A DNA stretch of 32,969 bases, taken from positions 1 through 32,969 of the forward strand of contig JACCXK010000090.1 in NCBI GenBank assembly GCA_013697055.1. The letters run 5' to 3'. Source of the stretch: Alphaproteobacteria bacterium. Its GTDB lineage: Bacteria > Pseudomonadota > Alphaproteobacteria > Micropepsales > Micropepsaceae. Positions 16,179 to 24,239 of this stretch are shown here, piece by piece; the first letter of the stretch is position 1; every line of letters begins with the position of its first letter. Both the position numbers and the translations under genes were made by a program. The notes under the pieces are model-generated. The model saw only the letters and a program-made list of their open reading frames with translations, did no database searches and was not told the DNA's origin.

Positions 16179-17396
16179 GTGATAAACGCCGCCGACACCG
16201 CCTGGATTCTGACCGCCACGGCGCTGGTGCTGCTGATGACCCTGCCGGCGCTGGCGCTGTTCTATGGCGGGCTGGTCCAGGCCAAGAACATCCTGTCGGT
16301 GCTGGTGCAATGCGCCGCGGTGGCCGCGATCTGCTCAGTGCTGTGGTTCGCGGTCGGCTATTCCCTGTCTTACAGCGGTGACGGCGACTGGCTGGGCGAT
16401 GGCGCCGCGATTTTCCTGAACGGCATGGGTCGCGACACGGTGCGGGCCGGCACCCATATTCCCGAAAGCGTCTTTGTGATGTTCCAGATGACCTTCGCGG
16501 TCATCACCCCGGCACTGATCATCGGCGCCTATGTCGAGCGCATCCGCTTCGCCGCCGTGCTGCTGATCTCGGCGCTGTGGATGCTGATCGTCTATGCCCC
16601 GGTGGCGCATTGGGTATGGGGCGGCGGCTGGCTGGCCAAGATGGGGGTGATGGATTTCGCCGGCGGCATTGTCGTGCATGTCACCGCCGGCGTGTCGGCG
16701 CTGGTGATCGCCTGGATGATCCAGCCGCGCCACGAATTTCCCCACGGCATCCGCCCGCCGCATGCGCCCTGGATGGTGATGGTGGGCGCGTCGCTGTTGT
16801 GGGTGGGCTGGTTCGGCTTCAATGCCGGCAGCGCACTGTCCTCGGGCGCCGATGCCGGGATGGCGATGCTGGCGACTCATCTGTCGGCGGCCAGCGCCAC
16901 ATTGGTGTGGATGGCGATCGAATGGATCAAGTTCGGCAAGCCCAGCCTGGTGGGCGCGGTCACCGGCACCATCGCGGGTCTGGCCACCATCACCCCCGCC
17001 GCCGGCATCGCCGGCCCCTTGGGCGCGGTGCTGCTGGGCGCCGCCGCATCTTGCATCTGTTATCTGGGTGTGTGGCTGGTCAAGCGGGTGATGGGCGTGG
17101 ACGATGCGCTGGACGTGTTGGGCGTGCATGGCGTGGGCGGAGCGCTGGGCACCTTGGCGCTGCCGCTGGTTGCTTTGATCGGCAGCGGCACGGGGCATCT
17201 CAATCATGTGCCGCTGCAGCAATTCACCGTCCAGGCCATCGGCGTGGTGTCGGTGGCGCTGTTTTCCGCCATCGCCACCTATCTCATCACCAGGCTGGCC
17301 GATATGCTGGTGGGGCTGAGGGTGGATCTCGAGCATGAAACGCTGGGCCTGGATTTCGCCACCCATGGCGAGTCCGGCTATCACATGAACCGCTAG
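16179..17396 (+). CDS. amtB: Ammonium transporter
   Basis: 405 residues, about eleven membrane helices. Amt/Rh hallmarks are present: the pore twin histidines His167 (GGIVVHVTAG) and His317 (GVHGVGG), the conserved Asp159 before the first, and FYGGLVQAKN in the first helix. It moves ammonium across the inner membrane. The start is GTG (16179); an upstream ATG runs into a stop within a few codons, and GGGG lies about nine bases ahead of the GTG. The mature-like N-terminus lacks the cleaved signal of E. coli AmtB. The glnK gene starts 11 bases downstream, so this is an amtB-glnK pair in the reverse of the common glnK-amtB order. A sigma-54 promoter would be expected, but none with correct spacing was found. 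Confidence 0.96.
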   Translation: MINAADTAWILTATALVLLMTLPALALFYGGLVQAKNILSVLVQCAAVAAICSVLWFAVGYSLSYSGDGDWLGDGAAIFLNGMGRDTVRAGTHIPESVFVMFQMTFAVITPALIIGAYVERIRFAAVLLISALWMLIVYAPVAHWVWGGGWLAKMGVMDFAGGIVVHVTAGVSALVIAWMIQPRHEFPHGIRPPHAPWMVMVGASLLWVGWFGFNAGSALSSGADAGMAMLATHLSAASATLVWMAIEWIKFGKPSLVGAVTGTIAGLATITPAAGIAGPLGAVLLGAAASCICYLGVWLVKRVMGVDDALDVLGVHGVGGALGTLALPLVALIGSGTGHLNHVPLQQFTVQAIGVVSVALFSAIATYLITRLADMLVGLRVDLEHETLGLDFATHGESGYHMNR

Positions 17397-17407
17397 GAGC
17401 GCACCCC

Positions 17408-17746
17408 ATGAAACTCGTGACCGCCATCATCCAGCCGCATCGTCTTGACAACGTACGCCAGGCGCTTACCAGCATGGGCATCGACGGCATGACGGTGACG
17501 GAAGTGCGCGGCTATGGCCGTCAGCGCGGCCATACCGAAATCTATCGCGGCGCCGAATACACCATCTCCTTCATGCCCAAGCTGAAGGTGGAAGTGGCGC
17601 TGCCCGACAACCGGGTGGACGATGTGATCGCTGCCATCACCCAGGCGGCCCGCACCGGCAAAATCGGCGACGGCAAGATTTTTACCGTGGACCTCGAGGC
17701 CGCCTTGCGCGTCCGCACCGGCGAAACCGGCGAAGACGCTCTTTAG
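17408..17746 (+). CDS. glnK: PII nitrogen regulatory protein
   Basis: 112 residues, normal PII length. Tyr51 in RGAEYTISFMPK is the conserved uridylylation site of the T-loop, and TGKIGDGKIF with RIRTGE-like RVRTGETGEDAL gives the nucleotide-binding C-terminal half. PII trimers sense ATP/ADP, 2-oxoglutarate and glutamine; the GlnK type plugs the AmtB pore when ammonium is plentiful. The direct linkage to amtB supports GlnK rather than GlnB. It is probably translated from the amtB transcript. A hairpin follows 12 bases after the stop. Confidence 0.96.
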   Translation: MKLVTAIIQPHRLDNVRQALTSMGIDGMTVTEVRGYGRQRGHTEIYRGAEYTISFMPKLKVEVALPDNRVDDVIAAITQAARTGKIGDGKIFTVDLEAALRVRTGETGEDAL

Positions 17747-17757
17747 CGCGGGTCTTT

Positions 17758-17803
17758 GGCCTAGCTTTTCTTTGCGAGCAGAGCGAGCTTAGAAAAGCTG
17801 GCC
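17758..17803 (+). repeat. Inverted repeat between glnK and bioF
   Basis: GGCC-T-AGCTTTTCT (17758-17771) pairs with AGAAAAGCTGGCC (17791-17803): 13 pairs with one bulged T around a 19-nt loop that itself holds GCGAGC twice. There is no T-run after it, so it is not a standard terminator; it may slow or attenuate transcription between the nitrogen and biotin genes. Confidence 0.55.
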
Positions 17804-17818
17804 CCGCTTCGAGCCCGC

Positions 17819-19009
17819 ATGGCGGGCGAGGGCGGTAGCGTCCTGCAGTTGCTCTTTCCAAAAGGCTGTGGAATCCATGGCCTTGTGGAAGACCCGCATA
17901 AGACCGTGCTGGAGACGCTGGCCGCCAAGGGGCGGCTGCGTGAGCTGAATCCCTCGCGCGGATTGGATTTCACCTCCAATGATTTCCTGGCCCTGGCGGA
18001 AAGCCGGGCCTTGCGGGATGCGGCCTCCGAGGCGCTGGCGCGCGGCGTGCCGCTGGGTGCGGGCGGCTCGCGCCTCCTGCGCGGCAATCATCCCGAGCAT
18101 GAAGCGCTGGAGGAAGAAGCCGCCAGCTTTTTCGGCAGCGAGACGGCGCTCTATTTTCCCACCGGCTTTGCCGCCAACGCGGCGCTGGCCGCCACCCTGC
18201 CGCGGCCGGGAGACCTGATTGTTTATGACGCGCTGATCCATGCCAGCCTCCGTGATGGGCTGGAACCGGCGCGCATCCAGGCCATCTCCGCGCCGCACAA
18301 TGACGTGGACGCGATGGAAACGATCATCAAGGGCTGGCGTGCGTCGGGCGGAAAAGGCCGGGTGTGGATCGCGGTCGAGACGCTGTACTCCATGGACGGC
18401 GACCGCGCGCCACTGCCTGAGCTGGTGGCGTTGGCGACCCGGCATGACGCGATGCTGCTGCTGGATGAAGCCCATGCCACCGGCGTGCATGGCGATCAAG
18501 GCAGGGGGCTTGGCGCGCGTTATGAAGGCGCCCCCAACATCATTTCGCTGCACACCTGCGGCAAGGCGCTGGGCGCGTCCGGCGCGTTGGTCTGCCTGCC
18601 GCGGCTTTACCGCGACTTCCTGGTCAATCGCGGCCGCGCCTTCATCTATTCCACCGCGCCGTCGCCCTTGATGGCGGCGGTTGTGCGCGCCAGCCTCAGG
18701 ATATGCGCCGGCGCTGAGCAGGAGCGGGCGCAACTGGCCGCGCTGGTGCGCCATGCCGGCGAGGGCCTCGCGCAGTTGGGGATCACGCCTTCGGGTACGC
18801 AGATCCAGCCCGTAATCGTGGGCGAGGATGCCCGTGCCGTGGCGCTGGCGGCCACACTTCAGGAACGCGGCCATGACATCCGCGCCATCCGCCCGCCCAC
18901 CGTGCCTGAAGGTACCGCGCGGCTGCGCATTGCGCTCACCCTTCATGTAACGCAAGACGATCTCGACAAATTGCTGGCCGATCTCGCGTTCGAACTGGCG
19001 CGCTTATGA
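17819..19009 (+). CDS. bioF: 8-amino-7-oxononanoate synthase
   Basis: A PLP enzyme of up to 396 residues that joins pimeloyl-ACP (or -CoA) and alanine to make 8-amino-7-oxononanoate, the first committed step of the biotin ring pathway. Motifs are LGAGGSRLLRGN (79-90), DEAHATGVHG (216-225) and the PLP lysine Lys249 in HTCGKALGASGA. The start is uncertain: ATG at 17819 has no clear ribosome site and adds an atypical leader, while GTG at 17885 (VEDPHKTVLETL) fits the family better; an ATG at 17877 is out of frame. bioD follows 10 bases downstream, then bioA. Confidence 0.93.
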   Translation: MAGEGGSVLQLLFPKGCGIHGLVEDPHKTVLETLAAKGRLRELNPSRGLDFTSNDFLALAESRALRDAASEALARGVPLGAGGSRLLRGNHPEHEALEEEAASFFGSETALYFPTGFAANAALAATLPRPGDLIVYDALIHASLRDGLEPARIQAISAPHNDVDAMETIIKGWRASGGKGRVWIAVETLYSMDGDRAPLPELVALATRHDAMLLLDEAHATGVHGDQGRGLGARYEGAPNIISLHTCGKALGASGALVCLPRLYRDFLVNRGRAFIYSTAPSPLMAAVVRASLRICAGAEQERAQLAALVRHAGEGLAQLGITPSGTQIQPVIVGEDARAVALAATLQERGHDIRAIRPPTVPEGTARLRIALTLHVTQDDLDKLLADLAFELARL

Positions 19010-19019
19010 GGTTTCCCAC

Positions 19020-19619
19020 TTGAGATTTGTGATCAGCGGCACGGACACCAATATCGGCAAGACCATATTCTGCGCCGGGCTGTGCGGATTACTGGGCGCA
19101 CGTTACTGGAAGCCGGTGCAGGCGGGGTTGCCGGGCGACAGCGATGTGGTGCGGGAACTGGCCGGCGTGGAAATCGTGCCGGAGGCTTACACCTTGCTGC
19201 TTCCCGCTTCGCCGCATCAGGCGGCGGCAGAGGATGGCATCGCGATTGACCCCGATGCGCTGAACCCGCCTGAAGGCCCGCTGGTGATCGAAGGCGCCGG
19301 CGGGCTGATGGTGCCCTTGACCCGCGAGGTTCTTTATATCGACGTCTTTGCGCGCTGGAAGTTGCCGCTGATCCTGTGCGCCCGGACCAAGCTGGGCACC
19401 ATCAACCACACTTTGCTGTCCATCGCGGCTTTGCGCGCGCGCGATATTCCCGTCCGCGGCGTGGCCTTCATCGGCGATGCCAATGACGAAAGCGAAAAGA
19501 TCATTTGTGAAATCGGCCAGGTAAAGCGGCTGGGCCGCCTGCCGGTGATCGATCCTTTGACCGCGGGACGGCTGGCCGGTGTGTTCGCCAAAACCTTTGA
19601 CCGGGCGGATTTCGCGTGA
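19020..19619 (+). CDS. bioD: Dethiobiotin synthetase
   Basis: 199 residues. ATP-dependent closure of the ureido ring of 7,8-diaminononanoate with carbon dioxide to give dethiobiotin. P-loop GTDTNIGKT (7-15) and EGAGGLMVPL are the family signatures. TTG (19020) is the start: GAGG lies ten bases upstream, and an ATG at 19006 reaches a stop after five codons. Slightly short compared with E. coli BioD (225). The gene is between bioF and bioA and overlaps bioA by four bases (GTGA). Confidence 0.94.
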   Translation: MRFVISGTDTNIGKTIFCAGLCGLLGARYWKPVQAGLPGDSDVVRELAGVEIVPEAYTLLLPASPHQAAAEDGIAIDPDALNPPEGPLVIEGAGGLMVPLTREVLYIDVFARWKLPLILCARTKLGTINHTLLSIAALRARDIPVRGVAFIGDANDESEKIICEIGQVKRLGRLPVIDPLTAGRLAGVFAKTFDRADFA

Positions 19620-20875
19620 GTTCTCCTGTCTGGCATCCCTTCACCCAGCATGCGCTGACCACCGAGTTTCCGCTGGTATCGCGCGGCGAGGGCGTCTGGC
19701 TGGAGACAGACAAGGGCAGGTTACTGGACGCCATCTCATCCTGGTGGGTGATCACCCATGGTCATCGCCATCCCAAAATCGTGGCGGCGATCAAGGCTCA
19801 GGCCGATCAGTTGGATCAGGCGATCTTCGCCAACCTGACCCACCAGCCGGCGGAGGACGTGGCGCGCGGCCTGATCGAGATCGCGCCGCGCGGACTGGCG
19901 CATGTGTTTTATTCCGACAGCGGTTCGACCGCGGTGGAAGTGGCGCTGAAGATGGCGCTGGGATTCTGGAAAAACACTGAATCCAAAAGAGGGGGCAAGC
20001 CGCGCACCAAGATCATTGCGCTGGAACATGCCTATCATGGCGACACAGTGGGGACAATGTCGCCGGGCGCGCGCGGTGTGTTCACCGCGGCCTATGCGCC
20101 GTTTCTGTTCGACGTGGTGCGCCTGCCGTTCCCCGCAGCCGGCCGCGAACAGGAAACCCTGGATCAGCTGAAAGTGGCGGCCAAGGAAGCCGCTGCCCTG
20201 ATCGTGGAGCCGCTGATCCTGGGCTCGGGCGGCATGCTGATGTATCCGCCCGAAGTATTGCGCGCGATGGCGATCATTTGCCGCCGCAACGGCGCGCTGT
20301 TCATCGCCGATGAGGTGATGACCGGATTTGGCCGCACCGGCACATTGTTCGCCTGCAACCAGGCCGGCGTCTCGCCCGACATCATGTGCCTGTCCAAGGG
20401 CCTGACCGGCGGTAGCCTGCCGCTGGCCGTTACTTTGTGCACGCGGGAAATTTTCGACGCGCATTACTCGGAAGATCGCAGCCGCACCTTCTTTCATTCG
20501 AGTTCCTTCACCGCCAATCCCATCGCCTGCGCCACCGCCCGCGCCAATCTCGAGATCTGGCGCACCGAACCTGTGCTGGAGCGCATCGCCGCATTGGGCG
20601 CGATGCAGGAGGAGCGGCTTGCCCGCTTCCGCGGCGATCCCCGCTTCGCCAACGTCCGGCGGCTGGGAACCATCGCCGCGCTGGACCTCAAGGTGGCCGA
20701 TCCGGGCTACCTCTCGGGTATCGGTCTGCGGCTGATGGAGTTTTTCATGGAGCGGGGGGTGTTGCTGCGCCCCCTGGGCAATACCATTTATGTTATGCCG
20801 CCCTACGGCATTACGGCGGCGGAACTCGATCTGGTGTATGATGCCATCGCAGCCGCGGCCGCAAAATTCGTGTAA
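19616..20875 (+). CDS. bioA: Adenosylmethionine-8-amino-7-oxononanoate aminotransferase
   Basis: 419 residues, class III PLP aminotransferase. Uses S-adenosylmethionine as amino donor to make 7,8-diaminononanoate, the step between BioF and BioD. Seen are the N-terminal WHPFTQH, the SSWWVITHGH segment typical of BioA, YSDSGSTAVEVALK, ADEVMTGFGRTG and the PLP lysine Lys261 (LSKGLTGG). The GTG start at 19616 overlaps the bioD stop, implying translational coupling. The cluster is bioF-D-A; bioB is not in the window and must lie elsewhere, if the pathway is complete. Confidence 0.95.
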   Translation: MSSPVWHPFTQHALTTEFPLVSRGEGVWLETDKGRLLDAISSWWVITHGHRHPKIVAAIKAQADQLDQAIFANLTHQPAEDVARGLIEIAPRGLAHVFYSDSGSTAVEVALKMALGFWKNTESKRGGKPRTKIIALEHAYHGDTVGTMSPGARGVFTAAYAPFLFDVVRLPFPAAGREQETLDQLKVAAKEAAALIVEPLILGSGGMLMYPPEVLRAMAIICRRNGALFIADEVMTGFGRTGTLFACNQAGVSPDIMCLSKGLTGGSLPLAVTLCTREIFDAHYSEDRSRTFFHSSSFTANPIACATARANLEIWRTEPVLERIAALGAMQEERLARFRGDPRFANVRRLGTIAALDLKVADPGYLSGIGLRLMEFFMERGVLLRPLGNTIYVMPPYGITAAELDLVYDAIAAAAAKFV

Positions 20876-20929
20876 CCGGCGGGTGATCCCGCGCGAAGTA
20901 TCTGGCGTAGAAGCTTCAGGACCAAGCCC

Positions 20930-21628
20930 ATGACCATCAAGCCGCTCTATCTGGTAATGGCCGCCGCCGCGGCGGTGGTGTTAGCGCCCTCGCTGGTGTC
21001 ACGCACCTATGCCGGCGACCTCAACAAGGAAATTCCCGCCGCCGCCTCCGATCCGGCTTCCACCGGCATGACCGAGGTTGCGGTCCTGGCCGGCGGCTGC
21101 TTCTGGGGCCAGCAGGGCGTGTTCGCCCACGTCAATGGCGTCACCAAGGTCGTGTCGGGCTATGCCGGGGGCGGCAAGCAGACCGCCAATTATGACCAGG
21201 TCTCAACCGGCCGCACCGGCCATGCCGAATCGGTCCAGATCACCTTCGACCCCCACAAGGTGACGTTCGGCCAGTTGCTGCGCATCTATTTCTCAGTGGC
21301 GCATGATCCCACCCAACTGAACCGCCAGGGCCCGGACACCGGCACCCAGTACCGCTCGGAAATCTTCGCCGCCAGCCCGGAGCAGGAAGCCACCGCCCGC
21401 GCCTATATCGCTCAGCTGGACACGGCCCATGTCTTTGCCGACCCCATCGCCACCAAGGTCGAGCCCCTGAAGGCCTTTTATGCGGCCGAGGACTATCACC
21501 AGGACTATCTGTTCCTGAACCCGGACGCTGCCTATATCCAGGTCAACGACCTGCCCAAGATCGCGTCCCTGAAGCGCGTCTGGCCCGATTATTACCGGGA
21601 AAAGCCGGTCCTGCTGGCCCAAAAGTAA
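20930..21628 (+). CDS. msrA: Peptide methionine sulfoxide reductase A, exported, one-Cys type
   Basis: 232 residues: an N-terminal hydrophobic segment (residues 6-24), then the MsrA core with GGCFWG (catalytic Cys57), SGYAGG, GHAESVQI and YHQDYL. It reduces the S form of methionine sulfoxide in proteins, here in the periplasm or at the membrane. Cys57 is the only cysteine in the protein, so there is no resolving Cys and the sulfenic acid must be reduced directly by a partner thiol. An AGGA site precedes the ATG. It follows bioA by 54 bases but has no link to biotin; its functional partner is msrB at 23720-24178. Confidence 0.93.
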   Translation: MTIKPLYLVMAAAAAVVLAPSLVSRTYAGDLNKEIPAAASDPASTGMTEVAVLAGGCFWGQQGVFAHVNGVTKVVSGYAGGGKQTANYDQVSTGRTGHAESVQITFDPHKVTFGQLLRIYFSVAHDPTQLNRQGPDTGTQYRSEIFAASPEQEATARAYIAQLDTAHVFADPIATKVEPLKAFYAAEDYHQDYLFLNPDAAYIQVNDLPKIASLKRVWPDYYREKPVLLAQK

Positions 21629-21745
21629 CCTGTTAAACCCCCGTCACATTCACCAATCCCAGGCAAAAGCCTTGCTTGGCGGGCAAAGGGGCGTTTCCTT
21701 TGCCGTTCTGATCTGGTAGGTCGTCCCCCGGCCTAGCGTCCCATT

Positions 21746-21765
21746 ACCGCCAACCGGCGGTTTTT
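21746..21765 (+). terminator. Terminator-like hairpin after msrA
   Basis: ACCGCC (21746-21751), loop AACC, GGCGGT (21756-21761) followed by TTTT. It lies in the 174-base gap before the IalB genes, which also holds a second hairpin GGCAAAGG / CCTTTGCC (21682-21689 and 21697-21704). The stem is short, so termination may be partial. Confidence 0.5.
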
Positions 21766-21802
21766 GCGGGCAAAACCGAAGAAATTAAAGCGAAACCAAA
21801 CC

Positions 21803-22369
21803 ATGAAAACTGAACGTCTGATTGTGGGCGGTGTTGCGCTGCTGGTCGGCCTCTTGCTGGGCTGGATGGTGCGCGGTGTGTCCACCTACAACACCCACGC
21901 CGCCCAGGTTGCCGTATATGACGACTGGCGTGTGGCCTGCCCCGCCTCCGAAGCCAAGGAAGGCGCCTGTGAACTCAGCACCGACATCATGGATCGCACG
22001 CAGACCCAGCCCACCCCGATCGCCCGCGCCACCATCACCACCGACAAGGATGGCAAGAAGATCATGGGCTTCATCCTGCCCTATGGCGTGGCGCTGGAAG
22101 CCGGCATGGGTCTGCGCATCGGCAAGGATCCGGTGAAGGTCTATCAGTACCGCACCTGCAACACGGTCGGCTGCATCGCCCAGACCCCGTTTGACGATGC
22201 CCTGGCCAACAGCCTGAAGAATACCGACGATGTCGCGGTGATGTTCGCCGGGCTCGACGGCAAGCCGGTCACCTATCCCCTGTCCTTCAAGGGCTATCCC
22301 AAGTCCGTCGGTGCCTGGAAGGGCGAGGAAGCCCGTCGCAAGACCTGGTTCTGGAGACTCTTCTCATGA
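21803..22369 (+). CDS. IalB-family protein, membrane-anchored
   Basis: 188 residues with an uncleaved-looking N-terminal helix (LIVGGVALLVGLLLGWMV, residues 6-23) and an IalB (invasion-associated locus B) domain: YDDWRVACP early, then YRTCNTVGC with paired cysteines likely to form disulfides outside the cytoplasm. The family was named from a Bartonella invasion factor but is widespread in free-living alphaproteobacteria, where the role is unknown. The ATG at 21803 gives the anchor a proper position; an ATG at 21764 would add a basic leader. First of three consecutive paralogues; its stop overlaps the next start by four bases. Confidence 0.82.
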   Translation: MKTERLIVGGVALLVGLLLGWMVRGVSTYNTHAAQVAVYDDWRVACPASEAKEGACELSTDIMDRTQTQPTPIARATITTDKDGKKIMGFILPYGVALEAGMGLRIGKDPVKVYQYRTCNTVGCIAQTPFDDALANSLKNTDDVAVMFAGLDGKPVTYPLSFKGYPKSVGAWKGEEARRKTWFWRLFS

Positions 22370-22950
22370 TGAAGACCGTCCTTGCGGGCGCCTTCATGGG
22401 ATTGATGACCGGCGCCGCGCTGGCGCAGGCGCCTGACGCCGCGCCGGCTGCGCCCACAGCCCCGGCCAAGCCCGAAGTGAAGACGGTTCAGGACTGGGCC
22501 GTGCGCTGCTTTCCGGTGCAGAGCCCCAGCCCCTGCGACATCTTCCAGGAACTGGACAACCAGCGCACCGGCCAGCGGGTGATCTCGATGTCGATCGCCT
22601 ATTATCCCAGCCTCAACCGCCATGCCCTGGTGGTCGCGGTGCCGCTGGAAGTGTCTATCCCTGCGGGCCTGAAGCTGCAGACGAGCAGCTTCACCTCGCC
22701 GATGCTCAAGTACCGCCGCTGCGATCGCAATGGCTGCTATATCGAGATGGCGGTGGATAACGGCCTGATCGAGTCGCTGGCCCGTTCCAGCGGCGATGGC
22801 GGCAAGATCAATATCTCGGCCGACAACGGCAAGGCCTATTCGCTGAACTTTTCGCTCAAGGGCTTTTCCGCCGCCCATGACGACATGGTGAGTCAGGCGC
22901 GCGTCAAGGCCAAGGCGGCGCCTGCCGCGCCTGCCGCCGCCAATCCCTGA
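22366..22950 (+). CDS. IalB-family protein, secreted (tandem copy 1)
   Basis: 194 residues with a cleavable signal peptide (MMKTVLAGAFMGLMTGAALA), an Ala/Pro linker and an IalB domain: DWAVRCFPVQSPSPCDIFQ and YRRCDRNGCY carry the two conserved cysteine pairs. The C-terminal tail is Ala-rich. Nearly the whole domain matches the next gene, so the two arose by tandem duplication; the first copy in the cluster is more distant. Probably a periplasmic or outer-surface protein. The ATG overlaps the stop of the preceding gene, so the genes are co-translated. Confidence 0.83.
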   Translation: MMKTVLAGAFMGLMTGAALAQAPDAAPAAPTAPAKPEVKTVQDWAVRCFPVQSPSPCDIFQELDNQRTGQRVISMSIAYYPSLNRHALVVAVPLEVSIPAGLKLQTSSFTSPMLKYRRCDRNGCYIEMAVDNGLIESLARSSGDGGKINISADNGKAYSLNFSLKGFSAAHDDMVSQARVKAKAAPAAPAAANP

Positions 22951-22974
22951 TCCCAAAATTTGGTCGAGGTCCCT

Positions 22975-23568
22975 ATGAAGAAGCAAATCCTGATGGGCGT
23001 GTTTGCCGGCCTGATGCTCGCCTCCGGCGTAGCTCAGGCGCAAGACGCAGGCCCCGCCGCCGGCCCTGCCAAGCCTGACGTCAAGGCCGTGCAGGACTGG
23101 TTCGTGCGCTGCTTTCCGGTGCAGAGCCCGAGCCCCTGCGACATGTTCCAGGAACTGGACGACCAGCGCACCCGCCAGCGCGTGGTGTCGCTGTCCTTCG
23201 CCTTTGTCCCGAGCCTGAACCGCCATGCGCTGCAGATCACGGTGCCGCTGGAAGTGTCCATCCCCAAGGGCCTGACGATCAAGACCGACACCTACACCTC
23301 GCCCACGCTCAAATATCGCCGCTGCGACCGCAACGGCTGTTATGTCGAGATGGCGGTGGACAATGGGCTGATCGAGTCGCTGTCGCGCTCTTCCGGCACA
23401 GGCGCCAAGGTCAACATCTCCGCCGACAACGGCAAGACCTATGGCCTGACCTTTTCGCTGAAGGGTTTTGCCGAGGCCCATGACGACATGGTGAGCCAGG
23501 CCAGGGCCAAGGCGAAGTCGGTGCAGCAGCCGGGTGCCGCGCCTGCCGCGCCTGCGGCTACGCCGTAG
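22975..23568 (+). CDS. IalB-family protein, secreted (tandem copy 2)
   Basis: 197 residues: signal peptide (MKKQILMGVFAGLMLASGVAQA), IalB domain with DWFVRCFPVQSPSPCDMFQ and YRRCDRNGCYVEM, and a low-complexity AAPAAPAA tail. It differs from the previous copy mainly in the linker, the RTRQRV stretch and the tail. The start at 22975 is chosen for the GAGG a few bases upstream and the signal peptide; an in-frame GTG/ATG-like start near 22960 is less likely. Last gene of the cluster, followed within 20 bases by a strong terminator. Confidence 0.83.
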   Translation: MKKQILMGVFAGLMLASGVAQAQDAGPAAGPAKPDVKAVQDWFVRCFPVQSPSPCDMFQELDDQRTRQRVVSLSFAFVPSLNRHALQITVPLEVSIPKGLTIKTDTYTSPTLKYRRCDRNGCYVEMAVDNGLIESLSRSSGTGAKVNISADNGKTYGLTFSLKGFAEAHDDMVSQARAKAKSVQQPGAAPAAPAATP

Positions 23569-23586
23569 GGCAAGTTATTGGAATAG

Positions 23587-23618
23587 AAAAAAGGCCGGTC
23601 GCGAGACCGGCCTTTTTT
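23587..23618 (+). terminator. Strong bidirectional terminator after the IalB cluster
   Basis: AAAAAAGGCCGGTC (23587-23600), loop GCGA, GACCGGCCTTTTTT (23605-23618): a perfect 14-bp hairpin with A-run and T-run, able to stop transcription both from the IalB genes and from msrB on the other strand. Confidence 0.93.
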
Positions 23619-23631
23619 ATTCCACACATCA

Positions 23632-23715
23632 CCCTGGCCGGCCTTGAGCCGGCCATCCAGGGCAATCTACGCCAGCATTTGCGGCCCTGGATGGGCGGGT
23701 CAAGCCCGCCCATGG
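23632..23715. repeat. Palindromic intergenic repeat (two hairpins)
   Basis: First unit: CCCTGG (23632-23637) and CCAGGG (23657-23662) enclose TGGCCGGC..GCCGGCCA. Second unit: TGGGCGGG (23692-23699), TCAA, G, CCCGCCCA (23705-23712). The motif 'GGCCGG..TTGA..CCGGCCATCCA' recurs at 28778-28856, marking a dispersed REP-like family. Confidence 0.7.
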
Positions 23716-23719
23716 AGAG

Positions 23720-24178
23720 TTATGCTTTTGCCTTGAACGTCATGGCGACGCCGTTCATGCAGTATCTCAAACCCGTCGGCCTTGGCCCGTCATCGAAGAC
23801 ATGGCCGAGATGCCCGCCGCAGCGGCGGCAGTTCACCGCGGTGCGGCTCATGCCCAGGGCGCGGTCGGTCTTGGTCTCGACCGCCTTGTCCAGCGGCTTC
23901 CAGAAACTGGGCCAGCCGGTGCCGCTTTCAAACTTGGTGTCTGAGGAATAAAGGTCCAGGGCGCAACCGGCGCAAGCAAAAATGCCCTTGCGGTGTTCAT
24001 TGTTCAGGGGCGAGGTGAAGGGCGGCTCGGTGCCTTCATGGCGCAGCACGTCATAGGCGGCGGGGGGGAGCTGCTTCTTCCAGTCCGCATCGCTTTTGGT
24101 GATTTCGTATCCGAAGGCCGGCATGGCCCCCAATGCGGCGCTGCCCATCAGGGCGGCCAGGAAGTGACGTCGTTGCAT
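23720..24178 (-). CDS. msrB: Peptide methionine sulfoxide reductase B, Tat-exported, one-Cys type
   Basis: 152 residues. Twin-arginine signal MQRRHFLAALMGSAALG, then an MsrB domain: zinc cysteines Cys69/Cys72 (CAGC) and Cys117/Cys120 (CRRC), the GTGWPSF loop and catalytic Cys140 in RYCMNG. It reduces the R form of methionine sulfoxide in exported proteins, complementing the exported MsrA at 20930. The usual resolving cysteine (GCGWPSF in two-Cys enzymes) is Thr87 here. The start at 24178 is chosen for GGAGA six bases upstream; ATGs at 24190 and 24199 are alternatives. Convergent with the IalB cluster; the bidirectional terminator lies beyond its stop. Confidence 0.94.
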   Translation of the reverse strand: MQRRHFLAALMGSAALGAMPAFGYEITKSDADWKKQLPPAAYDVLRHEGTEPPFTSPLNNEHRKGIFACAGCALDLYSSDTKFESGTGWPSFWKPLDKAVETKTDRALGMSRTAVNCRRCGGHLGHVFDDGPRPTGLRYCMNGVAMTFKAKA

Positions 24179-24239
24179 GTGGGTCTCCATCTCCTTCATA
24201 CGTCAGGAATAGTTCGCTGGATCGCGCCAAAAGGTTACG

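Noticed and set aside
17877-17890. ATG at 17877 as the start of bioF
   Set aside because: Out of frame with the bioF coding sequence.
19006-19020. ATG at 19006 as the start of bioD
   Set aside because: It is in another frame and meets a stop after five codons; TTG at 19020 opens the correct frame.
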